A stretch of DNA of 64,000 bases, taken from positions 232,350,241 to 232,414,240 of the forward strand of contig OU015490.1 in the NCBI GenBank assembly GCA_907164885.2. Direction: 5' to 3'. This document shows, piece after piece, positions 11,300 through 21,345 of the stretch. The position numbers were made by a program, and so were the translations under genes. The notes beneath the pieces were generated by a model that saw only the letters and a program-made list of their open reading frames with translations, was not told where the DNA came from and did not search any database. Numbering within the stretch: the first letter of the stretch is position 1; the number at the start of each line of letters is the position of its first letter. The stretch is from Dolomedes plantarius (Eukaryota > Arthropoda > Arachnida > Araneae > Dolomedidae).

Positions 11300-12440
11300 A
11301 TAATATAGTGTATGTATTATTCTACTCTCAGGTCGCAATATTGAAGCTAAGAGCATCATGCTTTTGAGGGGAACAGAGTAAAATATCAAACCTTCTGCGA
11401 AAAGGGCATATTGTTGGAGCGCGTTTAAATTGGAGTATCTGCTACTGCAAACCCCAGGATAATGGGTGTTTTTCCAGGTATGGTAACGAAATTCATGATA
11501 GTGTACAGAGTGCACGGAAAAACTTTCTTTGTAAAACACAATAGTCGATGAATGGGAGAGTTAAGTGAAAGAGACGGACTAGGTATTGAAGCGGATTGTG
11601 ACATGAAGATAGAAAAGAACTGCAACCAAAATGACCGAAGGGCTCAATCTGCATCAGCATGTTCCAATATCAACTATTGGCGGTAGAAGGGAACTTCACA
11701 AACAGAGCATTTATGGAAGAGTAGCTATTCCCAAGCTACTTGTAACTGACGCCAATACAATATATCAATCACAATGGTGCCACGGGCGCTAATCCTGGTC
11801 GAGTAATATGTCGAAAAACGGCATTTGGCCTGACGAATCATTGTTCATATTGTTCTTTGCAAAAGAAAGTGCGTATGTCTGGAAAATATCTACACAAGCG
11901 TAAGATTCTGGCTGTCTCATCTCAACCGTGAATCATGGAGGTAGATCTATCAGGGTTTGGAATGGCATCTCATGGTTTCTTCAGGCCCTATTGTAACCCT
12001 AAAAGGGAGATTGAATGGGAAGGACTATGTCGAAATTTTAGCTCACTAGTCCATCCTATGGTGCAAAAATTGTTTCTTGCATAAGATGTCGTTCTCCAGG
12101 ATGATAATCCTCCAATACATACAGCTAAATCTATCTAGTATTGGTTTGAAGAGCATGAAAAAGAAGTCAAATATCTTATGTTGTACTGTACAATTCCCCG
12201 ACTATAAATCATCCAAACACTGTGATTATTATTAGCGGATAGATCCAGATATCGATATCCACCACAGCATCTCTACAGTCACTTTCATGTTTTTTCTCTG
12301 AAGAATGGTATAATATATTCTTAACCACTATTCACGACTTGTATAATTCAATTTGAAGGTGAATCAGATAGTATTACATGGCAAAGGTGATCCTGCCCCG
12401 TATTAATAAAGTTTTTCATGATGTTTCTTAGTGTTTCCAT
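11300..12440 (+). pseudogene. Highly decayed Tc1-like transposase
   Basis: Between about 11660 and 12230 the plus strand still shows, across several frames and stops, the order of a Tc1-type transposase: LHKQSIYGR near 11690, WPDES (catalytic D) near 11835, NGISWF near 11960, GRLNGKDYVEILA near 12005-12050, FSRMI (DD motif lost) near 12090, and IQLNLSSIGLKSMKKK. It differs from the other Tc1 copies in the window. No clear terminal repeats were found, so the limits are approximate. Confidence 0.55.
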
Positions 12441-12464
12441 TATTTTGATAACTTAAATTTCTGA

Positions 12465-12625
12465 AGCATTTTGGAACTTTCATTTTTTACTGTTTACATC
12501 TTGCCCAAGCGATTCAGAATGGGTTTGGCGGACTGCCAAAATTATAACTCGCAACCACGGATGGTTTTAGAGTCTGAAATTTTGCTTTCCGGAGGACCGT
12601 TATGGCGGAACGTAATCCAACATTA
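12465..12625 (+). repeat. Unclassified ~180-bp dispersed repeat, copy 1 of 3
   Basis: Matches 21049-21222 and 33567-33751: shared GCGATTCAGAATGGGTTTGG-like core, AAATTATAACTC, GGTTTTAG, GTCTGAAATTTTGCTTTCCG and GGAGGACCGTTATG. No coding sequence and no terminal repeats seen. The class is unknown. Confidence 0.75.
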
Positions 12626-12629
12626 AAAA

Positions 12630-13025
12630 AAAAATTATGATTCAATATAGCTCATTTTATTGAAGATAGTAGAATAAGGACTTTTTTCCAAAAACACATC
12701 GATTTCATGCTCATACCTTTTAAATGCATTTCGTAACGTAGTAATTCAGTGACATTTTTATTCTCTAAAACACTTCATCCCGAATACAAGAATCTAAATG
12801 ATTGATCTAAACATGAATAGAAATACTTTTGCTAACGTGTCTCCAGCATAACAACAAAAAAACACAGTTATTATGGTTAATTTAAGTACTCTTACAGAAA
12901 ACTATATTTTTAACACTTCCATGTACTAAAACTGTCATAAAATTGCTTGTCTATATTTTATAGTTTATTGAAAGTAGAAATATTTTTAAATATTTTCTAG
13001 GTTTACAAAAAAAAATATTAATTAC
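12630..13025. other. Intron, no recognised feature
   Basis: AT-rich intron sequence downstream of the small exon 13026-13091. Only short A/T runs were seen. Confidence 0.5.
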
Positions 13026-13091
13026 CAAATAATATATGTTTTGTATTCCTTTCGGCTCTAAATGAATATCTCTGCTAAACAAATCTTCTGG
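13026..13091 (-). CDS. Alpha-2-macroglobulin/TEP-family micro-exon (MG4/MG5 link)
   Basis: A 66-nt exon, too short for an ORF scan. On the minus strand it has a strong acceptor (TTATTTTCAG, with AG at 13092-13093) and a donor GTAATT starting at 13025. It is phase 0 at both ends and encodes 22 residues starting PEDLFSRDIHLEPKG and ending QNIYYL. Both neighbours (13536-13658 and 2796-2990) are also phase 0. The joined product reads ...ARLR-PEDLF...IYYL-VMARGKI..., which fits the family pattern of a hydrophobic 'LxYQ'-like strand before the VxARGxI strand of MG5. It was found by searching for the missing ~20 residues. Splice evidence is from sequence only. Confidence 0.8.
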
Positions 13092-13535
13092 CTGAAAATA
13101 AAATCAATATTTTGGTATAAATGCATTGTTACAAACCAAAAAAAAATGCAGTAAAATGCATATATTGTGACACAGATATGTATATTAAATATGTTAGTGC
13201 ATATCCCTCGCAACATAAAACTTTTGGGAAGAATTGAAATAATGCATAAAATTTTAGATGAACAATTTATCCTTCTCTTTTAAAAGTAATTTTCTATCAA
13301 CATTATTGCCTAGAAAATTTTCCTCTTTTTTACCTAGATACGTGATATTATTAGGCATGTGATTAGAAATTCACTTCTCCCCTTTTCAAAAACCACATAC
13401 TTTTTTTAAAAAATACAGTAGACTGTATTGTTATAATACAATAACCAGACACATCTGATATGGATATTTAGAAGTAATTTGAAACAGTATTTCTAAATCA
13501 CACAAGAACAATGAAAAATCAAAAAAACATCGTAC
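13092..13535. other. Intron between two host exons, no feature
   Basis: 444 bases of AT-rich intron. Nothing recognised. Confidence 0.6.
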
Positions 13536-13658
13536 CCGTAATCTCGCAGCGCTATTTCTAGATATAGCTATGTAAGCATTGCTCTTCGACTGGTAAGCTC
13601 GTTGCACAAACGTTTCTTTAGCCTGACTGCCAACATACTTTTCATCAGTAGTTTCCAA
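13536..13658 (-). CDS. Alpha-2-macroglobulin/TEP-family exon (MG4 end)
   Basis: 123 nt, phase 0 at both ends. The acceptor AG is at 13659-13660 (pyrimidine/AT-rich TTTATATTTTTAG) and the donor GTACGA starts at 13535. It encodes 41 residues starting LETTDEKYVGSQAKETFVQR and continuing AYQSKSNAYIAISRN. The family has here the short MG4 to MG5 stretch with a 'SxSYLxIS'-like strand. It follows exon 16564-16740 in phase. Confidence 0.85.
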
Positions 13659-13784
13659 CTAAAAATATAAACATGTGAATTTCTTAAATTAAAAAGGCTT
13701 CTAAATAAAGAAAACTCTACACAATGTTTTCGTAGGTTGCACCAGAAACGGGCCGATACTTAATTTTGCTCGAAATTTTCGGAA

Positions 13785-14500
13785 AAAATTAAAATTCGAC
13801 TATAATACGCACCCATAACTTTTTAAAATTTTATTTAAAAATTGCACAAATATTTATTAACAGAAATAAAATTTGTAATAAAAAGAAACGAAAACGTCAA
13901 ATTCGGTATAAAAAAAAGATTAAATTTTTAATTCAAAACATACAATACTGTCAAATTATGAGTCTTAATCACTTTCATTAGAATACAGCTCATCTATTGT
14001 TGTTGCGTCCATGTCATAATTATTGGTGCCGTCATAATATATATCACCCTCGACATCCTCATATGATGACACCTGCCGAAACCTCCCATAATTTGACTTT
14101 CTCACTGCCGTCTCACGCTTAACAATTGATAAGTTTTCTGCTGTCGTATAGGACCGTCTTGAACACATTTAGAGGGAAATAAATAAAATAATAAATTTTT
14201 GCACTTGCAACAACCGGGAACTATTGCTATTTAAAGTAATCTGATATTAAACGAACCCGCGTGAACCCGTTTGTTTAAAAGGAACACCTGCTTAGTAAAC
14301 GGGTGGATGAATCACTGAGTGCAGATGCGTGTGCACCAGTTTGCAACAATGCTTTACAGTTGTTGTACGTTCGTTTATTCAATTTTAAAAACTTTTATTT
14401 TCCTTTTTTTATACACGAGTATAATACGCACCCTCATTTTTGCGGACTAAAATGTGAAAAAAAAGAGCGTATTGTACTCAAGATTTTACGCTCGTGCCTT
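13785..14500 (-). mobile_element. Pogo/Tigger-like deletion derivative
   Basis: The subterminal motif TATAATACGCACCC occurs at both ends (about 13800 and 14420), in the same orientation. Repeated GGGTGCGTATTATA-type motifs are a feature of some Tigger/pogo elements. The only reading frame (13965-14168, minus) looks like the two extremes of a pogo transposase joined by a deletion. The outer limits are approximate. Confidence 0.45.
13965..14168 (-). pseudogene. Remnant pogo-type transposase (N- and C-ends only)
   Basis: A 67-codon frame. It starts MCSRRSYTTAENLSIVK, similar to the first helix of pogo/CENP-B-like DNA-binding domains. It ends in an acidic tail (EDVEGDIYYDG, then DELYSNESD), similar to the acidic C-terminus of Tigger/jerky proteins. 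Nothing of the DDE domain remains. The family call is an inference. The frame is open, so a small peptide is possible but unlikely to be functional. Confidence 0.4.
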
Positions 14501-14734
14501 TTCAATAGAAACTATTGCTAGATCTTTCAATCACTCTTGGGTTATTGTTCGTAGGTAATTCTCTAAAATTTTCTGTTTAGATAAACTGCGGTCAGACGCT
14601 GCTTAGTGCTAGTAGAATTCTAAGCCCGTCTGCACACGGAGCAACTCAAAAGAAACTGATAACTGACTCAAATCACAAACCAGTCCGTGATGAGTCGCAA
14701 CCTATGTAATTGAATGGAGCCACGCACACGGCGC

Positions 14735-14773
14735 AACTGGTTACAAACCCGTCCGACGGGTTTGTAACCAGTT
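14735..14773. repeat. Perfect 39-bp palindrome
   Basis: The 19-bp arm AACTGGTTACAAACCCGTC (14735-14753) and its exact reverse complement (14755-14773) are separated by one C. The preceding ~90 bases contain related words (CAAACCAGTCCGTGATGAG, ACACGGAGCAACTC, ACACGGCGCAACTGG), suggesting a small element with imperfect internal repeats. Confidence 0.95.
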
Positions 14774-14799
14774 AATTAGTTTGAATAATATTTTTTAAA

Positions 14800-15040
14800 T
14801 TAAAATTATTCGGGAGGGATCTGGTATAATGTGCTTTAAACGCTCATAAATTCCTTTGGTAGATGAAATTTCGAAAATGTATCCTGTTGCAAGGTGCAGA
14901 AAAGTTCAGTCTATCTGAAAATACTATTTTTATTTGGCTATCAGTATTTAAATAGCTGTAAATAGTAAATAAATTTTCTCCCTGCGTGGACATTCAGGTG
15001 AGCGAATCCAATAGGCTTAGTACATAGCATCCTTAAGTAT
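14800..15040. repeat. Half copy of the long-TIR element at 31504-32185
   Basis: Matches the right half of that element (TAAACGCTCATAAATTCCTT, TGCAAGGTGCAGAAAAGTTC) and its terminal repeat (GTGAGCGAATCCAATAGGCT, TAGTACATAGCATCCTTAAG). The left terminus is absent. Confidence 0.75.
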
Positions 15041-15745
15041 TTAAATACCAGAAAGTCAGCATCAAGAATCCTATTAAATATTCTTTAAATGGGTTATCAA
15101 ATTAAAACAAGCCATTATCATTTTGTAAATAAATTGATACACATTGAATGCAAACGCATTTCCAATGCATAACTAACCTCCTTCCCAAATATCTGAAAGC
15201 ATTGCTATATTTGCTGACGAAACAAATCAACGAAAAAATATTTGAAATGAATTTGGAAACTCCATTATTTCTAACTTTGGTACTTCAACAAGTTCAGGTA
15301 TTTCATTTTCTCCTAACAATTTTTTTGCCACTACAAATTACTGTTAATCTTTTAATTATCTTCGATGTTCATCAAACTTTTGCTAGTTTCAGACTTTGCT
15401 AAATTCAGAACCATTAGTAATGATGATAGCCGATTTTCAGATATCTAACAGGCTTCATACCAGTGCATTGAAAGGTCCCCCTTGGCGTTCCATCTGTGTG
15501 AATTCAGGAATTTCACTGAAATACACCGCCTTTCATCGATCAGTGCTTGTGTCCTTTATAAATTATACGATGAGTGAAACGTCATTTAGTCTTATTGTAA
15601 GGCTGAATTTGTAAGTTTGCACTTAATACCAGATTTGATTCTCTAATTATTGTGTATTCAGAAGATAATTTCAATGAGGAACGGAAAGTTTCAGATGCTA
15701 AAGATTTAGTTTTAACTGAGTCTTATGCACTTGGTAGTTATGAGC
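15041..15745. other. Intron, no recognised feature
   Basis: AT-rich sequence. Small open frames near 15150-15610 have no family pattern or splice context that I can support. Confidence 0.45.
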
Positions 15746-16440
15746 TAGGCCTGGGCGATGTTACATTTTTGACATCGTGATACATCGTCAGTCTAACATC
15801 AGTCTAACATGTGAAGTCGTCAGTAACATGTCGTCAGTCTAACATGTGAAGATGTATCGCGATGTTAACCACGAACGTAGACAGCAGGTGGCAGCGGGCC
15901 TCCCTAAAAAAAGTAACATAGATTCATACATAAACATGAGACCAGGGTTGTTATCCTGCAACAGACTAAACTAAATAAACATTCAAATATCTTTTATTTT
16001 GAGCCAAGAATATCTGTATTTCTGCATTTTTTGGAAGCAATGCAGCTCTTTGTCTTGTAATAACACTCCCGCCTGTGCTGAATACTCTCTCTGATGGTAC
16101 GCGTGAACCTTGTATTGCCAATTATTTTCTAGCAAGTACTTTAAGTCGTCAGTCTAAGTATTGGCGGTGTGTAACCGGAAAATCGTCCCTTTAAGCTAAA
16201 CGATGTGATATCGTAAAACCACGCATGCGTACAAACATCGGACACCGGGAAATCGTCGACCAAGCGATGCGACATCGTAACATCGCCCATGCGCACACAG
16301 AAACATCGGAACCGTTTGTGTGACATCGGGAAATCGCGCGTATGCGTACACCGTAGGTTTATGACACCGGGAAATCGCGATGTTAAGATGTATCGCTGAA
16401 ATGAAAATTATGAAACTGGTGTGACGATGTCGGCTTCTCA
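15746..16440 (-). mobile_element. hAT-type non-autonomous element
   Basis: The left end TAGGCCTGGGCGATGTTAC and the right-end block CGCGATGTTAAGATGTATCG give a roughly inverted, GATG/ATCG-rich terminus. The interior keeps a piece of hAT transposase on the minus strand (15985-16140). The right side (16141-16400) is built of loosely repeated units of about 65 bp with ACACCGGGAAATCG and ACGCATGCGTAC. Confidence 0.6.
15985..16140 (-). pseudogene. hAT transposase C-terminal dimerisation domain fragment
   Basis: The minus strand reads a short hAT dimerisation segment: PSERVFSTGG, then SVITRQRAALLP, then a conserved 'FLxxN' tail (IFLAQNK). This is the most conserved C-terminal part of hAT transposases, normally after the DDE/helical insert. 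One stop interrupts its start. Everything upstream (BED finger, catalytic core) is missing, so this is an internal-deletion derivative. Confidence 0.8.
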
Positions 16441-16563
16441 CCGGTTTTTCACGAGCTTCGTTTTTAAAAAATGTTTATTCCATATATTAATTTCTAAGCC
16501 ATTTACAAAAATTAACGCTAACAAAGATGAGAACAGTGAAGTAATTTAAAATAAAATACTTAC

Positions 16564-16740
16564 CGTTAATGTAAGTGTTTTGTGATGAATTTCCGGATGA
16601 AATTCAAAAGCTACTTTTCCGTTGTCATCACTTTTGGAAGTGCTTTGAGCTATATTCAATGGTCGTCCATTGTCTGCCACAGCGGTCAGCTTGGTCGTTA
16701 TTCCTGCAGCAGGTTTGCCGCCGACGTAAGTGATATCAGC
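16564..16740 (-). CDS. Alpha-2-macroglobulin/TEP-family exon (MG4 core)
   Basis: 177 nt, phase 0 at both ends. The acceptor AG is at 16741-16742 and a canonical GTAAGT donor starts at 16563. It encodes 59 residues beginning ADITYVGGKPAAGITTKLTA and including DDNGKVAFEF and a final LTLT strand. In the family, MG4 shows 'PGxxFxxxVxVxxxDGxPxxGxxVxL...TxxxGxAxFxI', and the exon matches the second half of that. It directly continues the upstream exon 24289-24531 (...FKPGLTSVFE|ADITYVGG). Confidence 0.9.
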
Positions 16741-17033
16741 CTAGAATGAGAAAATATTATCCCTGCTACAATAATATGTCATATACTGCATTCAATGCGA
16801 TTTGAAGATGAACAGTTTCATACAGACATATTTTAATTTAATGTAATGTAGAACTCATTGAAATTTGTGAACAAAACAAAACATTAAAAAGATGCAGTGT
16901 TTTAATAACCACAATAAAAGTAAAATTTATTCTTACTGTTGCTACTGTCTATTACTATCTATTCTACATTATTACGACCTATTTTCTATCTAGGCGTTTA
17001 AGTTTCTTTTAATGCGTCTGACTGTGGTTTATA
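16741..17033. other. Intron, no feature
   Basis: About 290 AT-rich bases between the host exon and a Tc1-like element. Confidence 0.6.
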
Positions 17034-18454
17034 CACTCTGTCACAAAAAAGTATATGCACCCAAAGGAAATCGAGCAACTATCACGAAACTTTCAGGAAT
17101 GTAGTCTAGTAAGAGATATGCAAATCATTAAAATTTTGACGCCAATGAGACAAGGGTAAGCGCGCTATGCGCATATGAGATGCGCAGCTGGAAGAATTTA
17201 AAAGCATGATTGCTCGTACCATAGGGTTATTCAAATAAATCTGTCAACTTGGATAGACGGTATTGTGACTAGAGATGCCTCTAAGACGTAACCTGCGACA
17301 GTACGAACAATTGTCGAACTTTGAGAGGGGCGTATAGTAGGGCTCAAAGAAGCATATTGGTTGAACAGACGTATCGGCTGCCACCTCGATCGGAGCGATA
17401 TGGTAGTTCCTTGGTGTTGGCAACGATGGATCACGTAAGGGATAGTCTACCGTCGTGGAGGATCAGGGCGTTCCAGGAACACAAATGCACGCGAGGATCG
17501 CGCAATCATAAGAGCGGCCACATCCGCACTAACAACGTCACTACAATTGGTTCGACGCCATGTACCACCTTCCAGACATCTGGTGGTATCAAAGGAAACC
17601 ATTCGGACACAACTGGCCGAAGCAGGTATAAGGAGCCGACGTCCATTAAGACTCCTACCACTGATCCCAATTCATACGCAGTGTCGATTGGATTTTTGCC
17701 GATCTTGGGAAAGCTGGAGTGTGACCGACTGGAGGCGTGTGATCTTCAGCAATGAATCCCGATTCAGTCTCAATGCTGATGACCAGCGCATACGCGTGTG
17801 GAGGCTGCCAGGCCACTGATCAGATACGGCATTTGTTGTCGAGAAACATACGTCGATTACACAAAGTGTCACAGTGTGGGGAGCGATTTGTTGGGACACA
17901 CGATCACCTCTACTCATCCTTCAACTCACTTTGACGGCACGCAGTTACGTGGACGAGCTTTTAACGCCAGTTGTACTGCCTATGCTATCAAGTCGCCCAG
18001 GTGCCATTTATGAGCAAAACAACGCTCGTCCACATACTGCGCGACTCTCCCAACAATGTCTTCAAGGATATGACGTACTCACATGGCCTGCCAGTTCACC
18101 AGACCTCTCACCAATATAGCACGCCTGGGACGTGCTTGGAAGGTAACTGCAGCCGTCCCGGAATACTGGTGAATTAACTGCCTAGTTGCATAGATTATGG
18201 TATGATCTTCCGCAGGAGGTCATAGGTGACCTCATTGATTCGATGCCACGCCGTGTTTCGGCTTGTATATCTGCCAGGGGTGGATTTACTACTTACTAAT
18301 TTGTAACCTGTTTCATGCCATATCTTCTGAATAAAGCGGTCTATTCTTCTGAATTTGTAATCATTTGCTTATGACCTCATACACTCCATACATGTTAAGT
18401 TTCGTGATAGTAGCTCATTTCCTTCTAGGTGCATATATTTTTTGTGACAGAGGG
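17034..18454 (+). mobile_element. Tc1-like DNA transposon, full length but dead
   Basis: Long inverted termini: CACTCTGTCACAAAAAAGTA on the left against the right end CCCTCTGTCACAAAAAATAT (reverse-complement view, ending at 18454). Similarity extends about 60 bp (CTATCACGAAACTT at both). TA dinucleotides flank both ends. The transposase (plus strand) is broken and its catalytic triad is lost. Confidence 0.9.
17278..18300 (+). pseudogene. Tc1-like transposase with all three catalytic residues lost
   Basis: The N-terminus MPLRRNLRQYEQLSNFERG starts at 17278 and is soon broken by stops and frameshifts. From 17547 the frames read RRHVPPSRHLVV, then VTDWRRVIFSNESRFSLNAD, then a shifted TARSYVDELLTPVVLP, RPGAIYEQNNARPHTARLSQ, and SPDLSPI followed by a stop. 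Aligned with the family pattern, the first Asp is Asn (AAT 17751-17753), the second Asp is Asn (AAC 18018-18020), and the Glu codon is TAG (18117-18119). The C-terminal SMPRRVSACISARGGFTTY tail is recognisable. Confidence 0.9.
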
Positions 18455-18892
18455 TATATACATTTCCTCAAATAGCCGATCATGACCATGATTCTGGGTA
18501 AAACTCAACAAAAATGTTAGGAAGAAAAAATTCAAAGAATAAATAGTAATAAAATGTGCTTTTGTTGAAATACCGCTACGTTAAAAAATACCTTAGTAAC
18601 AGTTTAACAATAAAGAATATTTGAACAAAAATAATATAATGAATTAGTAACCCATTGCAGAGCATTAGGCATCACTCGTCCGGCGTGAAGCACTATTTGA
18701 GGTTATTTAAAGACATAAAACATAAATTCAAAAAGTAATCTGATCCTTCATACAAGAAGATGTTACAATTAGCGCAGACAATTAGCGTGTATACATGCAG
18801 ATTCTTGCATCAAAAAATTTCAGGTAGTCTCTTCTATCGAAACTACCGCGGGTTATTACCGTAGGATTACTTTTTTCTGCTGACCACTTTTG
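18455..18892. other. Intron, no recognised feature
   Basis: AT-rich, with no family pattern found. A short minus-strand open frame near 18780-18970 overlaps TA/CA repeats and is not supported. Confidence 0.5.
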
Positions 18893-18936
18893 CATGTATA
18901 CATAACACATATGCATATATGTGTTATGTATACATG
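18893..18936. repeat. 44-bp near-perfect palindrome
   Basis: The 20-bp arm CATGTATACATAACACATAT (18893-18912) is exactly reverse-complemented at 18917-18936, with a 4-nt spacer GCAT. It lies 28 bases left of an IS630/Tc1-type element. Confidence 0.95.
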
Positions 18937-18964
18937 TATCTATATATATGTACGTATGTATATA

Positions 18965-21015
18965 CAGGGTGTCCATAATTAAACTTCCCTGTTTTAAAGT
19001 TGTCTACAGTCGAAAATATTGTTCAGAAATTTATAAAATTTTGTGTAAGACATATTGAAGGGATGGGAATTTGTTTGAGCGAATAAAAAAATTAGTTCAC
19101 AAGTTCACCACCAGGGGGCATTTTTTGATGAATTACAAATTTAGCCAACATTTACTATAGTTAAAAAATTATTACAACAAGACATGTACAACAAGACGGC
19201 CATCGTGTTCAGCTACCATTTGAAATCATAATATAGCATGTTCTATTGTTGAGCACAGTGTATCCGGAAAATGCTGAGAACATGTCGTGAAATGCTGTCT
19301 TTCAGATCAGGTATAGTTCTTCGTTTATCAAGTCTGTATAGATGTTTCATATGCTCCCAAAGCTAAAAGTCACATGGGTTAAGGTCTGGGGAGCTTGATC
19401 TGGTATTCGTAACGATTAGCAATAGCAAACACACTGAAAACAAAATCTCCATGAAACTTTCTAGGTGTTATAACAGCCTTTTCTCTACGTCGACAAAAAA
19501 TATTTTGCATATTTGTTTCTTATTCATTCCTTCAAATGTTTTGTCCGAAATTCGTTTTAGAACAAGTTTCCGACCGACTTTGCAATCACTTTAAAGATTG
19601 TAAAATTTAATGAGCATGAGTTATTGTGTTAGGGTGACCTATGGCCCCAAAAGCTGCCCCCAAAGCCAAAAGTCGCTTTCATTTGAGGCCACATATTAGG
19701 AAAGTAGCGGTTGATGACACATTCTACTGTAAAGTGCTTTTTTAGAACGTTCTTAACACGAAGGCTAATGTGTGAAGGAGCTCATCTTGCATAAAAATTG
19801 TTCGTGAAAGGCACTAACGTCATTGCAGATCTGGAACAATTTTATTCAGTAGCAAGGATGTATATCGTTCCCCGGTGACCAAGCATGTTAGTGACCTCTA
19901 GGACTTAATTCCTCGAAGAAATACGGGCCGAGAATAAAAAATGCAGAAAATCCACACCACAGGGTTGCTTTCGGTGAATGCATCGGAACATCTTAGATTA
20001 AACGCTGATTTTCTGGTTCCCAAATTCGGCAGTTGTAAGTTATCACCGAACCGTCCAAATAAAAGTGTGCTTCGTCTGTCCAGATAATATTCCAAGGCCA
20101 TTCTGCATCAACCTCAAAGCGAGCAACAAACTGAATAGAAAACCGCTATCGAGTCTCGAAATCATGTGTAAGCAATCTCTTCAAAAATTGAAGCTTGTAT
20201 GGATATACCGGAGGATATTCCGCATGATCTTCTGGACAGATGAACGGGGCAGACCCAATGCTTCCGCCACACGATGGACACTGGTACTAGCCTGTTCGTC
20301 GGAAGCATTGTTCTCTTCCACCTGAAGCGCAACCTTCTCTTCAGATTCTGCGGAAACAGGTTTCCTTCCTCTTCTAGAACAAATGTTAAAAGAACCAGTT
20401 CCTTCAAATTTGGCCACCATTAATCGAAGACCTTTAACAGTCAATGAACTTTTTCGTATCCCCCTTCAAACTCCGAAATTTTGTAGATCAACTAGTGCTG
20501 AATTATAGTTTTTGTAGAACAATTTTACTAACAAAGCTCGATCTGGTAATCGTAACGATGACGTTCTGATTAGCAATATCAAGCGCGCTGAAAACAAAAT
20601 ATCCATGAAAGTTTCTAGGTTTTATAACAGCTTCGTCTCTACGTCGACAAAAATCAATTAGCATATTTGTTTCTTCTTCGTTCCTTCAAATCTTTTGTCC
20701 GAAAATTAGTTATCGAAAAAGTTTCCGAACGACTTTGCAATCACTTTAAAGATTATAAAATTTTATTAGTATGAGTTATTGTTTAGGGTGACCTATAGAT
20801 AAAAAGATGGTGAAATCTTAAGTAGAGAACCAGTCGTAAATGTGTAATTCATCAAAAAACGCTCTCTGGTGGTGAAATTTTGATGTAATTTTTTTATTCA
20901 CTCAAACAAATTTCCATCCCTTCAATACGTCCTACACAAAATTTCATAACTTTCTGAACAATAGTTTCTACTGTGGACAACTTTAAATTCGGGAAGTTTA
21001 ATTATGGACACCCTC
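18965..21015 (-). mobile_element. IS630/Tc1-superfamily transposon with ~180-bp inverted ends
   Basis: The left end CAGGGTGTCCATAATTAAAC and the following ~180 bases (AAGTTGTCTACAGT, TTTGTGTAAGACATATTGAA, CACCACCAGGGGGCA) are mirrored at about 20850-21015 (ending GGACACCCTC). It carries a broken transposase on the minus strand and an internal ~260-bp direct duplication (19394-19650 against 20537-20797). The 60581-61868 element is a relative with similar architecture. Confidence 0.8.
19620..20460 (-). pseudogene. IS630/Tc1-type transposase pseudogene
   Basis: Starting near 20444, the minus strand gives an N-terminal HTH region (MTVKGLRLMVAKFEGTGSFN, RRGRKPVSAES, then HRVAEALGLPRSSVQKIMRN). 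After a frameshift comes ARFEVDAEWPWNIIWTDEAH near 20075 (first catalytic Asp intact), a NCRIWEPEN segment, and SPKATLWCGFSAFFILGPYF near 19900. The rest is shifted and stop-rich, though an FMQDEL remnant survives near 19785. The same family is seen at 61043-61700. Confidence 0.75.
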
Positions 21016-21048
21016 TCTCTCTCTCTATATATATATACATATATGTAT

Positions 21049-21222
21049 GTCAAAATTTTGACGCATTTTGGTACTTTTCTCTTTAACTGCTTACTGCTTG
21101 TCCAAGCGATACTGATTGGGTTTGGCGCGCTGTTAAAGTTATAACTCGCGAGGTACGGAAGGACAGTTTTAGCGTCTGCAATTTGCTTTCCGGAGGATCG
21201 CTATAGAAGAACGTAATCCTAC
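21049..21222 (+). repeat. Unclassified ~180-bp dispersed repeat, copy 2 of 3
   Basis: Begins GTCAAAATTTTGACGCATTT and runs to GGAGGATCGCTATAGAAGAA. Matches 33567-33751 and, with a different start, 12465-12625. Confidence 0.75.
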
Positions 21223-21345
21223 TTTAAAACATTTCTTTTTCGGATTTCTGATATTTTTCACAACTTCTTCTGAATAGCAAGACAATCGCTTCATTTACAA
21301 TTAAGATACATTTTTTGTTATCCTTAATATACAAATGAAACGACA

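Noticed and set aside
12700..12780. Candidate for the missing exon between MG4 and MG5
   Set aside because: It has an AG and GT in place but an in-frame stop and no family pattern. 13026-13091 fits far better.
13270..13380. Another candidate exon for the MG4/MG5 gap
   Set aside because: Its only frame compatible with the phases ends in a stop just before the donor.
15148..15614. Two overlapping small open frames as a host gene
   Set aside because: No recognisable domain, no splice context, and composition like the surrounding intron.
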